From the NCBI GenBank assembly GCA_905197665.1, contig CAJJZP010000016.1:1-53217 (forward strand): a stretch of DNA of 53,217 nt, in the 5' to 3' direction. The DNA is from an uncultured Collinsella sp. (GTDB lineage: Bacteria; Actinomycetota; Coriobacteriia; Coriobacteriales; Coriobacteriaceae). Numbering within the stretch: position 1 is the stretch's first letter; each line of letters opens with the position of its first letter. This document shows, piece after piece, positions 41,881-50,295 of this stretch. A program made the position numbers and the translations under genes. The notes under the pieces are model-generated. The model ran no database searches. It saw only the letters and a program-made list of their open reading frames with translations, and was not told the DNA's origin.

Positions 41881-43233
41881 ATGTCTGACGACTTTTACAC
41901 CATGGTCGATTCCGGAGACCCGGCACCCGACAACGAGCACATCACCGGCGTGCGCGAAGAGCGTGAGGAAGGCGAGCAGACGACCACGCAGGCGCCAAAA
42001 GCCATGTACGCCGCACGAATCGCCGTCTATGACGACATGCTGTCGACACCGCGTGTGATCGTCATTGAGCCGCAAGATGTCCGCACGTATTTGGAAGAGA
42101 CGACCAACACCGTCTACCAGTGCATGAAAGAGCAAGGTGGCCACATCTCGCTCATGGTCATCCGCGAGATTGTCGAAAACTTTATCCACGCACACTTTGC
42201 CGAGCCCATCATCTCGATTCTGGACGGCGGAGACACCATCCGATTTGCCGATCAGGGGCCCGGCATCGACGACAAGGAGCGCGCTTTCGACTTTGGCGTT
42301 ACCAGCGCAAACAGCAAGATGAAGCGCTACATCCGTGGAACCGGAGCAGGGTTTCCCATGGTGCAGGAGTATTTGGAAAACGCCGGCGGTGCCGTATCCA
42401 TCGAGGACAACATGGGCAACGGCACCGTGGTTACGGTAAGCCTGAACCCTAAACGCGTGCAGGAAATCGAACGCGCCGGCGGACGCGGCGCTGCCGTGCG
42501 GCCCGAGACGGAGCAGCCCACATATCCCCTGCCGAGAGCTTTTGCGCAGCAGCCCATGGCAACGCAGCAGATGCAGCCCCGCATGGGACAGATGCAGCAG
42601 CCCGGAATGCTTCCTACACAAGAGCCCCAGGCGGCATCGACATCGATGCCGCCAAACGCGCCAGAGGCCGTGCCGCTGGCGGATCAGGATGCAGCAGCAA
42701 TGCAGCAGGCGACGGGGGCACCAGGTGGCCAGCAAATGGGCTATCAGCCGTACCAACAGGGATATCCATATCAGCAGATGCCTCAACTGGGGTATGGCCA
42801 GCAGTTCCCGCAGCAGTACCAGCAGGGATATCAGCAGCCGTACCAGCAGATGCCGCAGCAGCAGTACAACCCCTGGACCCAGCAGATGCCTCCGCAGCCT
42901 TACCAACAGTGGCCTCAAAGTTTTCAACAGCAAATGCCGCCGATGCAGAGTTCTCAACAACCAGCAGCTCAAATGATGTATCCTAATGCAGCAAATCAGT
43001 ATGCGCAGCCACAACCGGACGTGTTCGTAAGCGATCGCGGCAACGCCGCGCTGGGCTATCTGGCGCAAAATCAAGCGTGCGGTGCAACCGATCTGGCGAG
43101 GGCGTTTGGAAACTCGGCCCCCACTTGGTCACGCACGCTCAATGACTTGGCGCAGGCTGGCTTGGTCATCAAGCATGGCCAGAAATACCATCTGACCGAA
43201 CTCGGCGCCGCTCGCGTGCGAGCTCAGAGCTAA
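41881..43233 (+). CDS. GHKL ATPase with glutamine-rich linker and winged-helix end
   Basis: A 450-residue protein with three parts. Residues about 60-190 form a GHKL-type ATP-binding domain: N box REIVENFIHAHF (95-106), G1 box DQGPGID (124-130) and G2 box GTGAGFPM (153-160). There is no phospho-acceptor histidine domain. Residues about 210-380 are low complexity, rich in Gln, Pro, Met and Tyr, like a prion-like disordered linker. Residues about 385-450 look like a winged helix (GATDLARAFG, SRTLNDLAQAGLV, YHLTELGA). The gene lies between rpmH and dnaA, 15 bp before dnaA, in the same transcript. I do not recognise a characterised homologue. A role in controlling dnaA or the origin is only inferred from position. 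Confidence 0.8.
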   Translation: MSDDFYTMVDSGDPAPDNEHITGVREEREEGEQTTTQAPKAMYAARIAVYDDMLSTPRVIVIEPQDVRTYLEETTNTVYQCMKEQGGHISLMVIREIVENFIHAHFAEPIISILDGGDTIRFADQGPGIDDKERAFDFGVTSANSKMKRYIRGTGAGFPMVQEYLENAGGAVSIEDNMGNGTVVTVSLNPKRVQEIERAGGRGAAVRPETEQPTYPLPRAFAQQPMATQQMQPRMGQMQQPGMLPTQEPQAASTSMPPNAPEAVPLADQDAAAMQQATGAPGGQQMGYQPYQQGYPYQQMPQLGYGQQFPQQYQQGYQQPYQQMPQQQYNPWTQQMPPQPYQQWPQSFQQQMPPMQSSQQPAAQMMYPNAANQYAQPQPDVFVSDRGNAALGYLAQNQACGATDLARAFGNSAPTWSRTLNDLAQAGLVIKHGQKYHLTELGAARVRAQS

Positions 43234-43248
43234 AGGACGGGAGAGACA

Positions 43249-44973
43249 GTGGACGAGGAAGCAAGCATCATCCTGGGGGATGCCATCGCCTTTTGCCAGC
43301 GCGACGGCCAAGATGCACGCCTCATCAACATGCTGGGGCAATCGCGCGCCATAAGCCTGACCGAAGATACGCTCACGATCGAGGCCCCCTCGCGCTTTGC
43401 CATCGCGCAGCTCAAAAAGCATCAGCCGACCATTGAGGCCTATCTGGAAGAAATCGCCTTTGCACCGATCGCGCTCGACATCGTGGCACCGCAAGGCGCA
43501 ACGGCCGAATCTGCTGCCGCGACGGCGCCCGCCACGGCTCCCGCTGCTTCCCCGGCGGTGCCGGCCTCCGCAGGCGACGTGCCGACAATCGAGCACCAGC
43601 ACGGCGATGTTTCCCGTGAAACCATGGCACCGTTGCCGACCGCGGCGGCGACGTCAACGAACGCACCCGTCACGCACATGCCTATCGCTCACGACGCAGC
43701 GGCGGGCGCGGATTCGGGCATTGCAATCAAGAACACGCTCTCGGCCGATGATTTTCGTCGCATGATGAACCAGATGAAGGGCGGAGCGCCGACTAAGTCC
43801 ACGCAAGCTGCGACCCCCGCTTCACCCATGCCAGCACCGACCGTACCGGCCGAGCAGAATGCGGATGGAGCCCCGCTCGCCGCGAACTCAAAATTTACCT
43901 TTGAGAACTTTGTCTACGGCCCCGAGAACAGCCATGCCTATCGCTCGGCACTCAAGTTTGCCGCCCTCGCGGACGAGCGCGGCACGTGCACATCGCTGTT
44001 CATCTACGGCAAATCGGGCCTGGGCAAGACGCACCTGCTGCTTGCCATCAAAAACGAGCTCGCCGAGAAGTCGCCCGAGATCAAGGTCAAGTATGCCAAC
44101 TCCCAGGCATATCTGGACGACCTGATGACCGAGTTCGACCGCCAAAAGAAGAGCAACGCCCCTATCATGCAGGCATACCACGGCGTGGACGTGCTCATCA
44201 TCGATGACATCCAAAACATCATCGGCAAGCGCGCGAGCGTGGACTACTTTTTCCAGCTCATGGACGAGTTCATCCGCAACAACAAGAAGGTCGTCATCGC
44301 GGCAGACCGCGCCCCCAAGGACCTGAGCATGGACGAGCGTCTGACCAGCCGCTTCAACGCCGGCATGCTCTGCCTGGTCGCAGAGCCCAGCTACGAGATG
44401 AAATACAAGATCTTGCAGCGCTATTACGAGAACACCATCGTCGCCGCTCCCGAGGCAGGCGACGACTCGCTGCTGGCGGCCTATGGGGGCGACGGCGGGC
44501 ACCTGACCGACGAGCACTTTAAACACATGGCCGAGGTCTCGGGCACCAACATCCGCGAACTCGAGAGCTTCTGCGAGCGCTGCGCCGGCGAGGCGGGCGA
44601 CCGCGAGCGCGAGGGCGGGGAGCTCACCTTTGACGATATCGACGCCATCGCCAGCCAGTACTTCGACACATCGGCCAAAAAGATCAACGTCCAGACGGTT
44701 CAGTCCGTCATCGAAGAGCAGTACGGCGTGACGCACGAGGAGCTCATCGGCCCGCGTCGCAACGCCAATATCGCCAAAGCACGCCATATCGCTATCTACT
44801 TGGCCATCGAGATGTGCGAGATGACGACCACGGCGGTGGGCGCCGAATTTGGCAACCGCAACCACTCGACCGTCAGTACGAGCTACAAAAAGGTCCAGAA
44901 GATGATCCAGGAAGACCGCACCGTCACCGAAGACCTCAAGTCGCTGCGCGATAAAATTACACTGCGCTCGTAG
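43249..44973 (+). CDS. dnaA: Replication initiator DnaA
   Basis: A 574-residue initiator that binds DnaA boxes and opens the origin. Domain I at about 1-80; a long Ala/Pro/Thr-rich domain II (about 85-210), much longer than usual; AAA+ domain III with Walker A GKSGLGKTH (254-262) and Walker B VLIIDDIQN; and domain IV with helix-turn-helix. The DnaA signature reads FGNRNHSTVSTSYKKV (534-549) where most bacteria have GGRDHTTV, so Asp is Asn and one Thr is Ser at DNA-reading positions. The start is GTG with GGGAG five bases upstream. A parS-like sequence lies within domain II. Confidence 0.97.
   Translation: MDEEASIILGDAIAFCQRDGQDARLINMLGQSRAISLTEDTLTIEAPSRFAIAQLKKHQPTIEAYLEEIAFAPIALDIVAPQGATAESAAATAPATAPAASPAVPASAGDVPTIEHQHGDVSRETMAPLPTAAATSTNAPVTHMPIAHDAAAGADSGIAIKNTLSADDFRRMMNQMKGGAPTKSTQAATPASPMPAPTVPAEQNADGAPLAANSKFTFENFVYGPENSHAYRSALKFAALADERGTCTSLFIYGKSGLGKTHLLLAIKNELAEKSPEIKVKYANSQAYLDDLMTEFDRQKKSNAPIMQAYHGVDVLIIDDIQNIIGKRASVDYFFQLMDEFIRNNKKVVIAADRAPKDLSMDERLTSRFNAGMLCLVAEPSYEMKYKILQRYYENTIVAAPEAGDDSLLAAYGGDGGHLTDEHFKHMAEVSGTNIRELESFCERCAGEAGDREREGGELTFDDIDAIASQYFDTSAKKINVQTVQSVIEEQYGVTHEELIGPRRNANIAKARHIAIYLAIEMCEMTTTAVGAEFGNRNHSTVSTSYKKVQKMIQEDRTVTEDLKSLRDKITLRS
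43608..43623. promoter_or_regulatory. Degenerate parS-like site inside dnaA
   Basis: TGTTTCCCGTGAAACC differs at two positions from the parS consensus. It lies in the linker-coding part of dnaA, where the protein is free to vary. Confidence 0.5.
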
Positions 44974-45211
44974 GGAAATAGAGACACCTGTTGAAAACTT
45001 GTCGAAACCACGGGCATAAGGTGTCTAAAACCCAACCTGCGGTGATGAAAAGTTTTGCGCAGGTTTTGAACGTGGAAAACCACCCCTGTTGCACACAGGT
45101 TGCTGTCGATTCTCTTTCTGGGTCTGACCTGCGTCTTTGGGAGTAATCAACAGTTTCGTCAGTGCTATTACTATTATTAAGATATTTATATCTATAGAAA
45201 GGTATTAAAAG
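44974..45211. other. Probable oriC unwinding region (dnaA-dnaN gap)
   Basis: This 238-bp gap has features of a replication origin: a reverse TTTTCAACA at 44989-44997, further TCAACA- or GCAACA-core nonamers (about 45085-45093 in reverse and 45144-45152 forward), then, 12 bp on, CTA TTA CTA TTA TTA (45165-45179) and an AT-rich tract to 45208 containing AGATAT-TT-ATATCT. The repeated CTA/TTA triplets match the complement of the DnaA-trio motif described in Bacillus subtilis. It also carries the dnaN promoter. Confidence 0.7.
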
Positions 45212-46315
45212 ATGAAGTTCACCGTCAGCCAGAGCTCGCTTACACAAGCCATCGGCGTCGTTATGAAGGGTGTCGCTTCGGCATCCACCCTCCCCATCCT
45301 GTCGGGCGTGCTCGTTAAGGCCCAAGACGGCATCTTGGAATTCCAGACCTCTAACTACACCATCTCGATCCGTCATCGCATCGCGGCGCATGTCGAAGAA
45401 GAGGGCGAGATGGTTATCCCCTGTAAGATGCTCTCCAATATCACCAAGACCCTCCCCGATGCCCCGGTCACCTTTGAGCTGTCCGAGCGCCAGGTGCTGA
45501 TTGGTTGCGAGAAGAGCTCTTTTAGGCTGAACACGCTCGATGCCAATGACTTCCCCGAGTTTCCGGCCTATGCCATCGAGAGTGCCGTGGAGCTGCCGAC
45601 CGATGTCTTGTCCGAAATGGTCGGCCGCGTGTGGCGCGTCACCTCGACCGACAAGGCTCGCCCCATCCTGGGCGGCGTGCACATGAAGGTCGAGAACAAC
45701 ACCGTACGCCTGGTGGCGACCGATTCCTTCCGCTTGGCCGTGTGCGACACGCAGGTCGAGACCTCGACCCTCGAGGGCTCCTTTGAGCTCAACGTTCCGG
45801 CTGACGCCTTTAACGACGCGCTGAACATCATGGCCAGCCAGGCGACCATCATGATCGGGGCTACCGACACCCAGGTCGTCTTCGAGGCCGGCAACACCAC
45901 CTACGTTTCGCGCCGCATCGAGGGCGTGTACCCCAACTACAAGCAGCTCATCCCCGATTCGTGCGTGACGAGCGTCAAGATCGACGTCGCCGCCTTTAAC
46001 GCCGCCCTCAAGCGCGTGGCCGTTATCGCGAGCGCCAACCCCGCCGTCAAGTTCGAGATCGATGTCGAGAACGGGCAGATGGGCCTGTCCTCCATTTCCA
46101 ATGACCAGGACCTTGCGCAGGAGACGATCGATGTCGAGGCCGAGGGCGAGTCGGGTACCATCGCCTTCAACTACCACTACATCTTCGGCTGCCTCAATGC
46201 CCTGTCCAAGGAGAAGGAGATCACGCTGGAGCTCAAGAGCTACTCGCAGGCGGGCATCTTCAAGTCCTACGACAAGATCAACTACCTGTACCTGGTCATG
46301 CCGGTCCGCATCTAG
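45212..46315 (+). CDS. dnaN: DNA polymerase III beta sliding clamp
   Basis: A 367-residue clamp of three similar domains that tethers the replicative polymerase to DNA. The N-terminus (MKFTVSQSSLTQAIGVVMKG) and the C-terminus ending YLYLVMPVRI are typical of the family. It has the expected length. AAAGG lies eight bases before the ATG. The gene directly follows the probable unwinding site and is followed by recF after 9 bp. Confidence 0.97.
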   Translation: MKFTVSQSSLTQAIGVVMKGVASASTLPILSGVLVKAQDGILEFQTSNYTISIRHRIAAHVEEEGEMVIPCKMLSNITKTLPDAPVTFELSERQVLIGCEKSSFRLNTLDANDFPEFPAYAIESAVELPTDVLSEMVGRVWRVTSTDKARPILGGVHMKVENNTVRLVATDSFRLAVCDTQVETSTLEGSFELNVPADAFNDALNIMASQATIMIGATDTQVVFEAGNTTYVSRRIEGVYPNYKQLIPDSCVTSVKIDVAAFNAALKRVAVIASANPAVKFEIDVENGQMGLSSISNDQDLAQETIDVEAEGESGTIAFNYHYIFGCLNALSKEKEITLELKSYSQAGIFKSYDKINYLYLVMPVRI

Positions 46316-46324
46316 CACTGCGCC

Positions 46325-47431
46325 ATGACCATGTTCGCCCGCGATCTTTCCGTCGCACACTACCGCAGCTTCGATAGCTATCACCTTGCCCTGGACGAGG
46401 GCGTGACGATACTTGCGGGACCCAACGCGGCGGGAAAGACCAATCTCATAGAGGCGCTGCAGCTGCTGACGAGCGGCGCCTCGTTTAGGCATCCGACCGC
46501 AGCCGAGCTCGTCCATGACGGCGTGGGCTCGTGCAAGATCGAGCTGAGGCTCGAGGGCGACGGCCGCGTGCTTGATATGGGATTGAGCGCGGAGGACGGT
46601 AAGCGCTCGTTTAGCCGCAACGGCAAGAGATGCTCTGCCGCCGGTGTGCGCGGGGTTCTTCCGAGCGTGCTGTTTTGCCCCGACCATCTGGACATGGTTA
46701 AGCGTGGCGCCAGTGTGCGCCGCGCCGCCCTCGATGACTTTGGCATGCAACTGAGCGCACGCTATGCCGATCTTGCGAGCACCTATGGGCGCTGCGTGAC
46801 CCAGCGTAACGCCTTGCTCAAGGAGACCTGGTGCTGCCGCGAGATGCTCGGCGCGTGGAACGATTCGATTGCCCGCGCGGGCTCGGCCCTGCTCGTGCAC
46901 CGGTTGGCTCTGCTCGACCGGCTGGCGGGCCATGTGCACACTGCCTACGGGCAAGTAGCGTCAGGTGAGGCCGCCAACGTGACCTATGCGTCCACGCTGG
47001 GGGCTTTGCCCCAGGTCGAGGATCGCGAAGAGCTGAAGGGTTGGGCGTACGAGCGCATGCTGGCCGCCCTTGACGAGCATGCCGACGAGGAAATTCGCCG
47101 CGGCGTGACGTTGGTGGGACCGCATCGCGACGAGATTGAGTTTACCGTGGCGGGTCGCTCCGCCCGTTCATTTGCCAGCCAAGGACAGCAGCGCACGCTG
47201 GTGCTGTCCTGGAAGGTGGCCGAGGTTGCCGTGGCTCGCGATGTCCTGGGCACCGCCCCACTGCTGCTTTTGGACGACGTGATGAGCGAGCTCGACGGCG
47301 AGCGTCGCGGCGCTTTCCTGCGGCTGATTGGCGATGATATCCAGACGGTCATAACTACGACCAACCTGGGGTACTTTACCGATGACCTGCTTGATCGAGC
47401 CAAGGTGGTGAGCATGGGTGAGACGTGCTAA
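46325..47431 (+). CDS. recF: DNA replication and repair protein RecF
   Basis: A 368-residue SMC-like ATPase that loads RecA at gaps with RecO and RecR. Walker A is AGPNAAGKTNLIEAL, the signature motif is ASQGQQRTLVLSWK, and Walker B is LLLLDDVMSELD. An ATG two codons on is an alternative start. There is no strong ribosome site, so it may depend on coupling with dnaN 9 bp upstream. The end overlaps the DUF721 gene by 14 bp. Confidence 0.95.
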   Translation: MTMFARDLSVAHYRSFDSYHLALDEGVTILAGPNAAGKTNLIEALQLLTSGASFRHPTAAELVHDGVGSCKIELRLEGDGRVLDMGLSAEDGKRSFSRNGKRCSAAGVRGVLPSVLFCPDHLDMVKRGASVRRAALDDFGMQLSARYADLASTYGRCVTQRNALLKETWCCREMLGAWNDSIARAGSALLVHRLALLDRLAGHVHTAYGQVASGEAANVTYASTLGALPQVEDREELKGWAYERMLAALDEHADEEIRRGVTLVGPHRDEIEFTVAGRSARSFASQGQQRTLVLSWKVAEVAVARDVLGTAPLLLLDDVMSELDGERRGAFLRLIGDDIQTVITTTNLGYFTDDLLDRAKVVSMGETC

Positions 47432-47981
47432 TTACGAGCGCGAGATCGAGACAGTCGCCTTCAGCGGGTTTTTGAACGCAGAGCGCCAGCGCATCCTGGC
47501 GGCTGCAACGCCTAAGCGCCGTGCGCAGATGGAGGCCGCCGAGGAGTCGCGCACGGTCTATCGCGCATGGAACGCGGTGTGCTCGGGCACGCGCGAGGGG
47601 CGGCATGTGACGGGACTGCGCTACCTGCCCGAGTCCAATGAGCTGCTGGTGTATCTCGACTCGCCCTCGTGGACGCAGGAAATGACGTTGTTGCGCGAGA
47701 TCATCCGCGCGCGCATGGAGCGCGCCGGTGCGCATGTGGACGGCCTGGTGTTCAAAACCACCGCGCCCGGTCACACGCCGCCCGCCGCCAAGGAGCGCCT
47801 GCGCCCGGCGACGACCGAGCGCCCGCCGGCCCCGCACGCCGACCTAAGTGAGGCCGAGTGCACCGAGATCGAGCGCCAGGTGGCGCCCATCGAAGACCAA
47901 AAACTGCGCGAGGCCCTCGAGAATGCCATGAGAGCCAGTGCCGAGTGGGCCAAGGGCGTGCAAAGCAAAAAAGAGCCTTAA
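47418..47981 (+). CDS. DUF721/DciA-like protein
   Basis: A 187-residue protein of the DUF721 family, in the position held by DciA-like genes between recF and gyrB in actinobacteria. DciA loads or assists the replicative helicase. The conserved core lies at about 45-110 (TVYRAWNAVCSGTREGRHV, LLVYLDSPSWTQEMTLLREII). The C-terminal 60 residues are Pro/Ala rich and then helical. The GTG start lies inside the end of recF. A terminator follows. The family is clear from context and core; the helicase-loading role is inferred. Confidence 0.85.
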   Translation: MRRANYEREIETVAFSGFLNAERQRILAAATPKRRAQMEAAEESRTVYRAWNAVCSGTREGRHVTGLRYLPESNELLVYLDSPSWTQEMTLLREIIRARMERAGAHVDGLVFKTTAPGHTPPAAKERLRPATTERPPAPHADLSEAECTEIERQVAPIEDQKLREALENAMRASAEWAKGVQSKKEP

Positions 47982-48009
47982 ATCGCATCTGGTGGCCTTG
48001 TAGAGCCAA

Positions 48010-48037
48010 ATACCCTCGGTCCCGAGGGTATTTTTTT
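48010..48037 (+). terminator. Terminator before gyrB
   Basis: A 9-bp stem ATACCCTCG with its complement, a 4-nt loop, then seven T, about 30 bp after the DUF721 stop. It ends the dnaN-recF-DUF721 unit. Confidence 0.9.
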
Positions 48038-48086
48038 ACGATAAACTAGTAAGGCTGTACACATTTTCTTGACTGAAGGAGGACGT

Positions 48087-50117
48087 GTGGCAAACGAAAA
48101 CGATTACGATGGCGGCGAGATTAAGATTCTCGAAGGTCTCGAGGCCGTTCGTAAGCGCCCGGGCATGTATATCGGCTCGACGAGCGCCAGCGGTCTGCAT
48201 CACCTGGTGTGGGAGATCGTTGATAACTCCGTCGACGAGGCCATGGCCGGTTTCTGCACCGAGATCCAGGTGACGGTCCACGCCGACAACTCCATCACGG
48301 TCGTCGACAACGGGCGCGGCATCCCCGTCGACGAGCACCCTGTTAAAAAGATCCCGACGCTCGAGGTCGTTATGACGATCTTGCACGCCGGCGGTAAGTT
48401 CGATAACTCGGCCTATAAGGTCTCGGGCGGCCTGCACGGCGTGGGCATCTCCGTCGTCAACGCACTGTCCAAGCGCGTGGTCGTTCAGGTCCGTCGCGAT
48501 GGCAACACCTACGAGATGGAGTTCTCGCGCGGCAAGACCGTCAAGAAGATGGAGGTCGTGGGCACCTCGGCTTCAACGGGCACCACCGTCACCTTCTGGC
48601 CCGACGACGAGATCTTCGAGACCTACATCTACGATTTCGATACGCTGCACAACCGTCTGCAGGAGACGGCGTTCCTCAATAAGAACCTCAAAATCGTGCT
48701 GACCGACGAGCGCGAGGAGACTCCCCACGTGGAGGAGTTTTGCTACGAGGGCGGCATCATCGACTTCGTCAAGTTCCTCAACGAGGGCAAGGACGTCCCT
48801 GAGGCCTTTAAGGAGCCCATCTACATCGAGGGCAAATCGGACCCGGACGCGCCTGTGGCCAAGATGGGCGAGGTCGAGGTTTCCCTGCAGTGGAATAGCG
48901 GCTACGGCGAGAACGTCATGTCGTTTGCCAACGACATCTACACTCCCGAGGGCGGCATGCACCTTGAGGGCTTCCGCACCGCGCTCACCCGCGTGATCAA
49001 CGACTACGCGCGCAAACAGAACCTGCTCAAGGAAAAAGACGCCAACCTGACCGGCGACGATGTGCGCGAGGGCCTTTCGGCCGTTATCTCGGTCAAGCTG
49101 CCCGATCCGCAGTTTGAGGGCCAGACCAAGGCCAAGCTCGGTAGCTCCTATATGCGCGCGCTCACGCTCAAGATCGTGACCGACGGCCTCGCCGATTACT
49201 TGGAGGAGCATCCCAAGCCCGCCCGCGAGATCGTCAAGAAGGCGCAACAGGCCTGCAAGGCGCGCAACGCCGCCCGCAAGGCGCGCGAGGCGACCCGCCG
49301 CAAGAGCCTGCTCGAGACGGCGTCCCTGCCCGGTAAGCTCGCTGACTGCTCGGTGCGCGATGCCGAGCTGACCGAGCTCTTCATCGTAGAGGGCGACTCG
49401 GCAGGCGGTTCGGCCAAGGACGGCCGTCGCCGAGACATCCAGGCGATTCTGCCCCTGCGCGGCAAGATTCTGAACGTCGAACGCGTTGGTGACCATCGCG
49501 CATTCTCGAGTGACACCATCCAGTCGCTGATTACCGCGATCGGCTGCGGCGTCACGACGAGTGCCGGCGACGGTGGCGACTTCGATATCACCAAGGCGCG
49601 CTACCACAAGATCATCATCATGACCGATGCAGACGTCGACGGTGCGCACATCCGCATCCTGCTGCTGACGTTCTTCTACAAGTACATGCGTCCGCTGATC
49701 GATGCCGGCTACGTCTATGTTGCCTGCCCGCCCATCTTTGGCATTAAGGTGCGCAACAAGATCCACTACGTGTATCCCAACGGCCGCCAGCCCGAAGACG
49801 AGATCCTGCGCGACACCATCCAGAGTCTGGGCCTGAACCCCGACGACAACGACGAGGACGGCAAGGCCAAGGACGGCAAGATCACCAAGAAGCGCAAGGG
49901 CTATACCGTCCAGCGCTACAAGGGTCTGGGCGAGATGGATCCCAAGCAGCTTGCCTCAACGACGATGGACCCCAAGACCCGCATCCTGCAGCGCGTGTCG
50001 ATCGAGGATGCCGTGGTGGCAGACCGCGCCGTGCGCGAGCTGATGGGTTCCGAGGTCGGCTATCGCCGCGAGTACATCGAGAAGCACGCGCATGACGCAC
50101 GCTTCCTAGACGCCTAG
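48087..50117 (+). CDS. gyrB: DNA gyrase subunit B
   Basis: The 676-residue ATPase subunit of gyrase. GHKL ATP-binding blocks (VDNSVDEAMAG, VDNGRGIPVD, GLHGVGISVVNAL) are followed by the transducer, the TOPRIM domain (EGDSAGGSAKDGRRR, MTDADVDGAHIRILLLTFF) and the C-terminal region YKGLGEMDPKQLASTTMDP. AAGGAGG lies four bases before GTG 48087. A frame starting six codons earlier would include the ribosome site. A long hairpin separates it from gyrA. Confidence 0.97.
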   Translation: MANENDYDGGEIKILEGLEAVRKRPGMYIGSTSASGLHHLVWEIVDNSVDEAMAGFCTEIQVTVHADNSITVVDNGRGIPVDEHPVKKIPTLEVVMTILHAGGKFDNSAYKVSGGLHGVGISVVNALSKRVVVQVRRDGNTYEMEFSRGKTVKKMEVVGTSASTGTTVTFWPDDEIFETYIYDFDTLHNRLQETAFLNKNLKIVLTDEREETPHVEEFCYEGGIIDFVKFLNEGKDVPEAFKEPIYIEGKSDPDAPVAKMGEVEVSLQWNSGYGENVMSFANDIYTPEGGMHLEGFRTALTRVINDYARKQNLLKEKDANLTGDDVREGLSAVISVKLPDPQFEGQTKAKLGSSYMRALTLKIVTDGLADYLEEHPKPAREIVKKAQQACKARNAARKAREATRRKSLLETASLPGKLADCSVRDAELTELFIVEGDSAGGSAKDGRRRDIQAILPLRGKILNVERVGDHRAFSSDTIQSLITAIGCGVTTSAGDGGDFDITKARYHKIIIMTDADVDGAHIRILLLTFFYKYMRPLIDAGYVYVACPPIFGIKVRNKIHYVYPNGRQPEDEILRDTIQSLGLNPDDNDEDGKAKDGKITKKRKGYTVQRYKGLGEMDPKQLASTTMDPKTRILQRVSIEDAVVADRAVRELMGSEVGYRREYIEKHAHDARFLDA

Positions 50118-50219
50118 CTTTCCCAGGCACCCCATCTTGCCCTTCAGGATTTCGGGCGCCGCACGCAAGGCGTGCGCCCTCATCCTTCAGGGCAACCTGG
50201 GGCACCTGGAAAACCTAGG
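50113..50219 (+). other. Long imperfect hairpin between gyrB and gyrA
   Basis: About 107 nt fold back on themselves as an imperfect stem of some 45 pairs with a tiny AAG loop. Arm pairs include CCTAG/CTAGG, TTTCC/GGAAA, CCCCA/TGGGG, TTGCCCT/AGGGCAA, AGGAT/ATCCT and GGGCGC/GCGCCC. It begins at the gyrB stop codon and has no T run, so it is not an ordinary terminator. It may be an RNA processing site, a stability element or a mobile palindrome. Confidence 0.7.
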
Positions 50220-50295
50220 AGGGTTATCCGGCATTCCCGGTAATCCGTCTCCGTGGTAGGGAACTAATGGACCACGCAAACCATGAGGAGGTAAC

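Noticed and set aside
42840..42960. CRISPR-like or tandem DNA repeat in the Q-rich region
   Set aside because: The repetition comes from Gln, Pro and Tyr codons in a coding frame, without regular spacers.
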